DNA of 64,000 nt, from assembly GCA_022410635.1 (NCBI GenBank), contig JAJVDF010000662.1, forward strand, positions 207,607 to 271,606, written 5' to 3'. The stretch comes from Tretioscincus oriximinensis (taxonomy: Eukaryota; Chordata; Lepidosauria; Squamata; Gymnophthalmidae). Both the position numbers and the translations under genes were made by a program. The notes below the pieces were generated by a model. The model made no database searches. It was given only the letters and a program-made list of their open reading frames with translations, and was not told the origin of the DNA. Below are positions 37,601-49,600 of this stretch, in pieces (position 1 is the stretch's first letter; the number at the start of each line of letters is the position of its first letter).

Positions 37601-40600
37601 TTGTAGTGAGACAGGCAGAACCTCTCTTCTGCCAGTCTCACCAAAAGTGTCCACGCGCACGTGTGCGTAGCTGCTCCAATGCTGGAGGCGGGGTTTCACG
37701 CGCCTGTTAGCGCACCAACTCGCCTCTAGTGGAGGAAAAATGCCTGGGTTTTTGACAGGAGAACAGAGCCGTTTTCCTGTCACAAACTCAGGCGTTTTTC
37801 CTTTGCTGGAGGCGAGTTGGCGTGCTTTGCAAGCAGGCGCGTGAAACTCCGCCTCCAGCATTGAAGCAGCTACGGCACGCTCTGAGGTCCCTCCCAGGAC
37901 CCCGGAAAGCGTTGCCAGCCCACAGCCTTCAGCTCTGATGGCTGTTTTGCCTTTAAAATCCTGCATTTTTACATTCCCTGATGCAGCATCGGGGAATGTA
38001 AAAAGCCAGGATTTTAACTTAAAACCCGGAGGGGACTATATTTTAGTCCCCCAAACTGGGATTGTCCCGCTTTCCCGGGACGTATGGCAACCCTATTCCT
38101 GGAGGACAAGCTTAATTGCTATTTTTCCTAGTTTAATCCAGAAAATATGTGGATTGAGCGCATTCTTCAAGACTGAAGATGGTGTAAAAGTAGATGTTTG
38201 TAACAATTGCATAAGAAAAATGAAATCCTCTTAATGTCTTGAATACACTGTAGTCAAACTTTCCTTTTTTCCCCAAAAGCAACTCATAAACCTGTTTTAA
38301 AACATTTATTTACAACAATAAATATAAAAAACTATTAAAGCAAGAAGGGTGAGTTCAGGATAAGAGCAACCAATTATATTGGAATGTCTCATTAAAGAGA
38401 TAGGTGCCTGAAAGTTGGAACTGCATGTGTTAAATGACTGTTGGATGGAAAACTTTCTATAAAATCAGTGCTACCACAGAAAAGGCCTGGTTGTGGCCAC
38501 AGAGTAATGTTCTATATTATGTAGGACATATTTAGCAGAAAGTGTTCACTGCCAACTAATAAATAATCAAAAGAAAATCTTCAGCATTACTAAGGAAACA
38601 TGAAGCATAAACTGTCCAGATGGAATAGGGAATAATATTTTAAGAAATAAACAAGCATAATAACACTATTCCCAAAATAGCGTATGATAAGTTTATTCTA
38701 ATCAACACCTTGGATGTTTATAAAGTAATGGCATTTTGTACTTCTTTATGTGGGTAAACATATCAAACATGTTGTTATATTATGTAGAGGGAAGAGGGTA
38801 GTTTCAAAAGAGAAAAGTATTATCAATTCCTGGCATCTTGGACAATGGTAATCTGGAAAGTTGAAAATATAAACGTGAATTCTAAAAAAGGCAGGATTTT
38901 GAATTACACAACTGCATCCAGTGAAATTTCTCAGTGGCAATGCTAGGGTAGATGTGGACGCAGATAGCAAGATCTTTGAGGCATAAATATTAAAATTATG
39001 TTATGCCAAGCTAACTTATAGTTAGCAAAATTAAAAGCACAATCATTAACGTAACCTTCCAGGTTACGTTCCAGAGAACAGAATTCTTCTCAACTTTAGA
39101 ATACTGCAACTATTGATTTAGGAAGGAAGCCATTAGACTTGGCTATCACGACTTTTGACATCGTTATTGTCACTGAATTCTTTTGTCAGAGCCTAGTAAA
39201 TTTCTTCAGGTCCTAGATAAATTGCAGAACGGTCTCAACATGCAAGCAAACAGCCAATTTGACCATTCCAGAAAAAAAGAGCGAGCACATTCATAAATAT
39301 CTCACTAATCCAGCCCATGCAACTGTCACTTGCTATTTAGCATTTAGTGTCAGGAAGCCATAAGAGAAAATAAATGTTAAAGATCATGTTCAACTATCAA
39401 ACAGATAACCATTTGATTAGGCAGATAAGAAATAATGCAAGCTAGCAATGTTTTTTCTTCAAGAAAGAGTTAGATATGGGAGACATTTGGACAAGAGAAA
39501 AATTAGGAGTTCCTTATTAACACTGGGAAACATGTAACCTCCAGATGACATATCACTAGTCATGCACCCACATAATTTCTTACAAAATCCATTCTAGTTC
39601 AACTTGCTCATCAGGTTCAGGGGTGAAGATATTCCTTCAGGAAAAAAAGAAGACTTCCATATAACAGATCCAACACCCATCTCTCTACTTCCCATATCTG
39701 TCAGCCAAATGTCATTGTACAAATGTTGCATAAATACTGTCTAGAATAGCATTTCATTAGCTTAAACTGCATAATCACTGCAGTTTCTGGAACTAATACT
39801 GGAACTGTGCTAAAAAAAACCTTGTTTGCATATTTTGCTTTAGATAAAGATCATGGAGAGTCAATTTTTAAGCTGTTGTTCTGTAGCAAAATATTTCACT
39901 ACCCTTGCCAAGGAACTGCGTGGATGTATCTATGCAGTTCAATGTGTTAGTTAGATCCAAGGCAAAAAAAATTTTTTTACCAGGTTAGGAGCAGCTTGGT
40001 TTGCTAGTGCTGTTATAATTTGAGGTTATCAGGTCATGTTACATGTTTCTTCTTTGAACCCCAAAATTATAGCAATTAAAACTGGAACTCAATTAACATT
40101 TTCACTTTTGATCAAAATAGTACCACCAAATACTTGTAAATATAGTATTCAGGTTGTACATATCAAATATATTAGGCAAAATAATGGAGGTATTTAAATG
40201 GCATATTGGTCAGACTAGAATTAGGTGACAAACAGATGACTATAAATCTAGCTTCTAGAAGTCGCTCTTCTGGCAATCCCAAGAGTGAAACTTACAGCAG
40301 CAAAAGGGGACTTGCTACCCCTCAGCTTAAGGTATATCAGAAACTTCTTTTCTTCCCCCTTGCAGTCCTGCCTACATGCCAACAGAGAAAAAATGTTCTG
40401 AGCCTTGACGATGCCCATTCTACCTTGCCTCAAATCATATAATGAACACATGATAGAATTATGAGGTCCCTCGTCAAAGAATACCATAAGTATTTTCTTT
40501 CCATCTGCATCTAGGGGGTCTTGAAGATGGTCTTAAAAAGTTGAACATGTTTTGAGAAACCACCTAATAGTTGCTGGTATAAAAGAAGCTACCACAGTGT

Positions 40601-43600
40601 TGCTAGTATAAAAGCAAACTTTTTTATTGTTTAAAAATTGTTTCCAAAGGAAACTATTATGACTCTTACACCAAAATCAGAATGTCGTCTCAGTTCTTAG
40701 TTCCAGATTGTTTCAGAATCACAAGTGGCTATGTCCAAATGTCCTATCAAAAATGTTGGGGTCAAGAAACTTTAGCATTGTGCAAGACCAGAGCTCTAAA
40801 AGGGAGATATTAATAATAACACTAGTCTACTTGTGTATATGCAGCCCATTACCCCTTAAGCTCCCCAAGTAATATTGCTTCTTTATATACTGCAAATGTA
40901 GACCAATGGCCTCCTTCTATTCACAGTTCAGAAAGGCAGGCAGGGACCTCTGGGACAACAAAGTTAATTAGAGTGCAGAAATCACCTCTGATCTCATAAA
41001 CATACACCCAGAAAATAATATAAAATAGATTTCATTCTATGTGAATCTATTGTTTTATCTCATTCTTTTTACTGACCTCTTTCACACTATGGGTTACAGC
41101 CCAAGTCAGAAAAACTCTGGACATCACTTGAAAAGCAGTCAGGACAACAGAAGATGGAACGATTCCTGAAAAGGCAATTCAACATTGGCATAAGATCTCC
41201 AGTTTAGAGACCTAGCTTTTTTATTTTTAACATTATTTAAATAATGTATTGTTATTGTTATTTAAACCTGGTGGTATGAACAAAGAGGCTTACATAATGT
41301 CAAAATAGATCCCCACTGCAAAAACTGGTAAGGGCCGACAACTTTCACAAATATTGAGAAGTAAATCAGGTTGCATTCCAAAATCACTTATTTTTTCTTT
41401 TCAATCCATGTGCATGGCAGTAGAAAAATAAATGTCATTTGTGACTTATTTATAACTTACAGATAGCCCAAAGCTTTTTGAAAGTCCTTTGAAGTGTCAT
41501 TAGCTGCCATATTCAAGAACAAGATAGTGGGAGCATTAAACAGAGATGAAACCACTGCAGTTAAATTCCTCTAGGAGGAGACTGATGAATGTATTTTAGA
41601 CTGAGATGGAAGTTTGCTCTGGATATGTTTAGCACTCTAGATAATTTTAGAACTGGACTTGAGTGTGCTTATGAACATCTTATTTTAAGGATCCAGTTCT
41701 CTGGTTATCTGCGTCAGAATGAGATAAAAACTTCACCCAGCACCTGCAGAAGGCTAGTGGGTGAATATTAGGCAATGCAGTGATTTTTCTGGTTTCTTCC
41801 AACTTCATTGTTTCGAAACATTTTAACAATAGCCTTGAACAAATTGCATCAAATTATCCACGCTACTGCAGATAGTCCAGTTTACTAGCAGATTATTTTT
41901 ATTTCTCACAATTAGCACCTTCAGTTTGGAATTTCACTATACATCAATGCCAGTTTTAGCTGTAACTGCAGAAAATGAAATAGAAATCAGAATGAATAAT
42001 GAGCAGAGGGTTGGACTTGATGATCCTGGAGGTCCCTTCCAACTCTAAGATTCTAGGACTTTGTGTTATTAAAACCTGATAACAAAATTCTTATTTCAGA
42101 GTAAACACAAGGAAACAAATAAGCCCCTAAACATGAAATATATGTTCGTGTTCAAACAAATATATATATGTGTGTGTGTGTGTGTGTTTGAATGAGTATG
42201 TGTTTGAACTATATGACTGTCTATTTTACTAAAGAATAACAATTATTTTAGAAAATTTTAACAATAAAGTAAATGAACCTTCAATAAAGAAGCTTTTATA
42301 TAAAGTCAGGCTTCCACTTTTTATACAGTTTTTAACTAGGTTTTAAACCATGAGCGCACACATCAGGTGACATCACCAAGTAAAACCAATGAAATTACTC
42401 CCTTTGGTGGGACCATGGGTTCATTTCATATCACCTCACATATAATCAGTTTGCTATGCACACGTAATAGACATAATTCTGGCAGCTAATGCACACAATA
42501 CACATAATAATTATAAAAACAACCATGTTGGGAGCAGAAACATTCAGTACAAATAATTACTATATATACAATCAAAGTAGACATGACATCCATGACATAT
42601 AGAACCAAGTCCAAAAACTTACCTACTGCACAGTGCAATATCTAGGAAAAACAAATACCAAATCAGCAGAAAAGTAAAACAAATAACACATATTTGCATA
42701 TTCTGTCATTGCTATCACATTTAATCAGAATAGTATTTATAGTATAGAACTATTTGCCCCTTCTGGTATATGTGTTTGTCTGTTACAAGGAGAATCATCC
42801 TGAATTCAAAAATCTACCAGAGACCCCATTTTTATATACCTCAAGGTCCCCGTGTTTAATGACTCAGGGTGTGGTCACACAGAACCTTTGGGGAGCATCC
42901 ATTTTCAAAACATGACCCCCTCTGAAGATGCACTAAAAAACCCCTTTTTGCCTATTTTAAAACTACCCCCCCAAAGCCCTATCTTGAAAGGTCCTGTTAA
43001 CTGTACTCTTTCCCATTTCCTTTTGTGCTCATGGCCATCATCAGTGGCCCAGCAGTTTCCAGACAGAGCCTGATTAAGGGAGCACTTATAGACTCCTATC
43101 CACTTTGCTACGATCAGTGAACTCTATGGGAATTATTATTTCCTCATTTTGGAAACAGATACTTAAAGACATCCAAATGTATTAAGTAGTATTTTTGTAT
43201 CTTGAGTCTCGGATGTGCTCTAAAACCAGCCTTTTGCCGTATCTGATCAGAGCATCTACCTTGAAATGACATTACTGAATAATAAAGAAACAACAACCAA
43301 ATAGCAGTACATCAGGGATTAAAAATTAATTTGAAAATCCTAAACTCAGATCACAACAATCTTCTCTGTTGCTGATATTCTCGTGGTGCCCATTTCATGT
43401 TCTTGCCAAATTATATCTATAAGAAAGGCAATATGTCAAGGATTAAAACAACATATATGAAGGATGGAATAAGTAAATATATTCTCTATGATCCCACTTA
43501 CCTCAAGTAATGCTCCCGTTTGGAAGAATTTCAGAGGTTTTTCTATTGAATAGTAGAGGTTGTGGTAACTACCTTTAGCTAGGTATGCTCTGACTAAACC

Positions 43601-46600
43601 AACTGCAATTACAAGCCATCTACAGAGGAGAAAAGACAAAATATTTTAGTATTAACAGTGTGCAAATTGCTGAAAGGCAAAATAAATGCTACTGAAGATG
43701 CTGAGCACTTCTGGGGAAGAGAAATGATTTTGACAATCAGATCCATCAGATGCAAGATGGCTTTCACTGCGGTCATGACAAGGCCTGCTCTCTGCATACT
43801 TACAGTACTCTGCATACTTTTTGATACTATGTTCACAAGATTTTAGCACACAACATCTATTTGAATTGGAGAGGAGGTTTATTTTTTCTACTTTGTATTT
43901 TATTTCTTTATTTTACATTTTGTTAACTATTCTAGTACTTCTTTGGTGTATGGTGATACTTTTGGGGGGAAAACGAATGAAATTCTAACTAGCTCTTCCC
44001 ATGAACATTCCATTAGCCTTTTTGATCACATTATTTTAATCTCCCCATTTTTAATCATTTATCTGTTTATCACATGGGAGTTTCAAAGAAGATCAAAGCT
44101 ATAATGCTAATGCAATGAAGAAAACAAAACTTAGAAACTAAGAAGTGCTTTTATTATATATCACAATATTCAGTAAGAATGTTTTTAATCATTATATTTA
44201 GCAAAATCAAATGCAAATCATATTTTGACTTTAGTGCTATGAAACTTCCACATTTACACCAAAATACGGTATATTATTAAAAAAAAGCTTTGTGTATATA
44301 TTCTTTTTTTAATAATATACCGTATATTCTTTTTTTTAATAATATATATATGAAAAAATGTCTCTAGAATTGACACTAGAAAACGTAATTGTTAAGTATT
44401 TCTGCTTACTCATAAGGAAACACTTTTACTAGTCGAAATCAACAATAATAGATTAGTGAGTTTTAAAAAACAAGGCAACTTAAACAAGTTGAATGTGAAC
44501 TTACTGTAAAACAGAGCAAAACACAACACAGCAGTTGACCAAGAAATGGATATGTACTAAAAGCATTTCTTCTATTTGAGTTTTACCAGCAAAATTCAAA
44601 GCTGTAATTCTAAACAAATGTCTAAGAGAAGAATATACACGGATACTTAGATGAATTTATAAGGAATGGAAGTTCGTTCTTGGGCATGCTATGTGGAAAA
44701 CTAATGACATGTATCAGAAAATATTACAAATTAAGGTCTCAAATAAAAATGTTTTAAAGCAAGCTTTATAGCAAGGGGGGGGGGGGAGTTATGAGAAGTA
44801 AAGAAGGAAAAAGCAGCTGGTAGGAGACTGAGGAGTGCACCAGATCATATCAATGAGGCTTTAAGGCCACCATTCTTGGTACAGATGCTTGATATATATG
44901 CCATGTATTTTCATGCAGCATTTTGTCCAATAAAAAATTCTACTGTAGAGAGAATTAGGCAGCTATTCCTTTGCCCTAAACTGGCAATTATGGCAAACAC
45001 AGATCAGCTAATATAAAAATTTTAAAAGCTTTAGTAAAATCAAAAACCCTATCTCAAGTGATCACTCTTTGAACCAACAATTAGGTTTTCCTATCCTCAG
45101 ATACCAAGATTTTACCAAAGAATTAATTATAGGGAAAAATATTTAGTATCTGGTATTAATGCTGAAGGCCTCTGGCAGAATTTCAATAAATAAATGTGTT
45201 TCCCCAAAGATAAGACAGTGTGTTATTTTCAGGGGACATCTTATTTTTCCATGAAGAATTCATATTTATTGTTGAACCAAAAAAATGAACGGTATTGCAG
45301 TCTCCAGCCACCAGGGGGAGCTCATCACAAAAAAAAACCTTTGCTACAACTTACTTTTTGGTTGTTACACCTCAGTGGCAGCTTGCCTCTCTGTTCATGG
45401 GGGTCCGGTGAACACTCAAATATTAAAATCAATGATAAAATCTCCATAGAAAACAATGGAGAACCTTTGGTCAATTGTAGGCCTTCATAGAGGAGGTGCC
45501 AACAAATCAAAAAGCTCCAGGCAGTTTTTTTAATTGACGAAAGGGGTTGCAGATCCCAGAACCAATGGGACGGATGACTGGGAGAGGCTACAGTCTCTCT
45601 CTCAATCTCCATTGAGGTGCAATTTTGTATTGGCACTCAACTTGAAGACTGAAAGAGAGACTGGTAAGTGCTTGAATGTGCCCCCCAGCCCCTTTCCTAA
45701 TATCACTGAGGCTTGAAGAAGGGAGCTTTCTACAACCTCAGTGACGTTAGGAAAGCACTGGTCCTGTGTCCCCACAATTTCAAAGTGCACCAGCCACCAC
45801 TGTTACGCCTTACTTTCGGGGGCACCTTATATTTACCAAAACCTCTACTACATGGTATTTTCAGGGGATGTCTTATTTTGGGGAAAACAGTGTGTACGTA
45901 AGTACGTACATACATACATAAATACTTGTTAATAATCCAATACGTTGTATGTTTTGGATCCTTTCTGCACCTCTTTCTACCATACTCTGGTGTGGAACAG
46001 AGAGAAAACACCCCCTACGAGCATGTTCTGTTAACTTTGGATGGAACATCTACTAGTCTAAGGTGCCACAAATGGTCATCATTTCTAAAAGGTCTTCTGA
46101 AGGATTAAAGACTGAAAAGTGTATGGTAGTGACCTAATAGAATTTACACATGTCAAGCCCCATAAGTCATTGCTGCGCTTGCCTTCCTACAATCCCCAGC
46201 ATTCTTTGTAAGCCTTCCTACAATTCCCAAGTATTTTCTGCAAGCAAAGAGCCAACGAACATTTATATGTCATGCCGAACTGTTGTGTGATTTGTCAAGT
46301 GCACTTTGCTGAATGAAGCTTTCTTTTGGATTTTACAAAATACCTGCTGTTGAATTGCACAAACTGTGTTGGCTAGAAATTCTGCGACAGCAGGCCTTTT
46401 TAGAGCGGGGATCACTGTACATGTGTGACCTTGTGGGGCAGTTTGAAGGTGATGTTTCTAACAACTTGATAGAAATCGTGTGTGGGGATGTGACCTAAGA
46501 TACTAAAAAATATGCTGTTGAAAGTTCAAAACTCAGAATGCCTGCAAGTTTGGAAAGCTTAAAGGTCAGTTTACATAACAATCTCAATGAAGAGAAATGA

Positions 46601-49600
46601 CAAAATATGTCAAAACTGTTAAACAACTGGGCTCATTCCATACACTAGCAAGTTTGTGTTCAAAATCTTGCAAGCTAAAAAAACTACGATCATGGCTCTG
46701 ATCCCAACATTTTCTGGAAAATTCAGAGGGAAGAAATGGAAGCAGTGACCAATTTTATTTTCTTGGGTTCAAAAGCTGCAGATAGAAACTGCAGGCATGA
46801 AGTCATGCTTTTCCTTTGGAAGAGCAGCTATGGCAAAACTGGTCAGAACAGTAAAAAGCGAGATCATTTTGCCAACAAATGTCTGTATAGGATTAATTTC
46901 CTTCCATTAAATAATAGCCATGAGACTCAAACTTAAAGTTTAGTTTTTAACTTTTAAATGTATTTGTTTAAAACTGTTCAAATAAACATTTCCAGAGTAA
47001 GTGTAAATTTGACATTCAGTATATCTTCAATGTTTTTCCTTAATCTCTTCCAAAACAGATTTATTTTAGAACAGCCACACAAGTGAAACATGCCTTTCTG
47101 TGTAGTTTTCCCCCACAGGTGACACCACGTTAAAAAGAAGTCTGATGTAACAAAACTTGCGGTATAACAAACAGATCTGAAAGTCTCAGCTGAATGCCCA
47201 AAAGAGTAATTTTGGTTACAATTGGTTTTGTTATAACAAAAATCCATTATAACAAACGAATTCACCCGACCTCTTGTCATTTGTTATAACAAAGTTTCAC
47301 CTGTATTTAGTTTCTTATTAATAGTGATTAACTTACCGGTGTTAAATACTATCTGCAGACGAACTTTAGTTTTGTGTCCTTAATTTTTATACTTATAGCC
47401 CATTTTAACAGAATACCTTATATTTCTGATAAAAGAGCTGTATAATCAAAGCTATTATTTTTTCCAGTACCAAGAAATCGTCACTTTCAAATTGTGGTGT
47501 GAAGAAGAATTCTGAGAATCACTTAAACCAATTAAATGATGACTCCTCATTGGAAGAACTGGTTTTAATCCTGCTTTTCTCAACCTGAAGGGAATAAAAG
47601 CACGTTCTATAACCTTGATCTTCTCTTCATCATAGACATCTAGTGATGTAGGTGGGACTGAAACAGCTCCAAAGAACTATGGCCAGCCCAAGAAGAAGAA
47701 CTGGGTTCTTATACCCCGCTTTTCCCACCTTTCAAAGGGACTCAAAGCGGCTTACAAGGGTATTTTGCCCAAAGGCTCACATTCTATCTTCCCCACCAGG
47801 CTCTGGTGGTTCCCATGTATCTACTTGCATTCAGTCATCTTCATAGAAGAATGCAGAATCAATTCAGGAGACTTTGGGACAGGAGTCTGAAATTCTAATC
47901 ATTAGACCATAAGAGAAGCTACTGAATCTTTAGCTCATACTTTTGGCTATATAATGAGAAAACAGGACACAATAGGAAAAATCCTGATACTGGGAAAAAT
48001 TAAAGGCAAAAAGTAAAGAGGATGCTCAAGGACGAGATCGATAACATTATGGAAGTAAACAAAATGGGTTTCGGCCAACACTGTGATATAGTAGAGGTGC
48101 CTGTCATTCAGAAACATGTTATTAAAATTGCATTATACAAGATCACTTTTAGTTGCTAAACTCATTATTTTTCTTCCTGTAATTAATAATGCAAGGCCAA
48201 GTTACAGCATGTGTACTATGTTGACATTTGATAATGAAGATAAATATTGTAGACTGTCTTTCACATTGTATTCATGAACTGATTTCTTTTTCATGCATCT
48301 TTTCACCTCTTGAGAACTAAGCATGATGGTGGGAATGGCAAACTCTGTCTGCATAACTATCAAGAAAACCCCCACAGATATGACCGTTTAGTTATTAACA
48401 TTAGTATTTTTACTCTTACCTATTTTTTGCAGTTTATGCTGCCTGCAGACTCTGTTCATTCTCACTAATCACAACCCAGTTCAACATCATGATGAATTAG
48501 AGCAGAAAATATCTCACAAAATAATGGCCAGACGTTTCAGTTCAGAAATGCCAGTATAAAAATATCCTAATGTTTCCTTGGTTATATACACAAACGTACA
48601 CCCATGCCCACATATAAGTGGGTGTTAAGTGAGCCCTGGCCAACCTGCTTTCTCTAGAACAGCTGGAAAGAAAGAAAAGGCAGACTTGGAAACATATAGT
48701 TCCCACCTCAAATCCTGGATAGAACTTTCATAGGTGTGAAAGAGTGTTCCCCCTTCCTCAGCAGTCATTGGAAGCTGAACCTGGTTAAACATCCTCTATC
48801 CCTGATTTCAGGTGGGAACCCTACTCAAGTGAGAAAGATAAAGCAACAATTTCCCAAGATGACCACAAAGTTTCAAAAACTGATGTTATGTAGGCCTTCT
48901 TCACTTTACACAATATTTAATTGGAACTGGTTGTTGGATTAAGAAACAACTGCTAAATCCTCACACTTCATACATGATCGTGTTTAGGCTTTGCAACACA
49001 TTGCCTAAATGACGTCCTTGTTAAGAAATTGGAAAAGTGAACAGATTTAGCCACTAAGTCACCAGACCTTTTGTTTTAAACCTTCTTCAGTTCATGTGGT
49101 ACAGCCCAGAGGAAAAATGGATTAAACAACCTTCTTTAGGACTTAAGGTTTAAAAGGACCAGACCACAAAAGTCAAACGCCTTTCTGGAATCAGCCTTAT
49201 TCCAAATTATATCTTGGAATAGGGACTTAGTGTCTATACAGAGTATACTGTTTACACTTTAGCATGAACTAGCAGTTCATATTCCGAGATATAGACCAGA
49301 GTAAGTGCAGAAAGGACCTCCCCTTTACAGAAACAACCTTTAACTATTGTATCATATCCAATTATTATTTGAGATTCCTTTACACACAAACATTATCCAT
49401 TTGTAATGTGATGTGTAAGTATGGGGTATTTCATCATAAAACCCCAAATTTCTATTATTGCTAATTATAGATAAAAATTGAAATCATACAACATTGTAAA
49501 TTTGTAATATTGTGTAGACAATGATGGGTTATTTTGCAATATTATGGCTGAGAAGTGGGACTTAGTGATGCATCAGGGGAACGCTGATCAAGATCCATTA

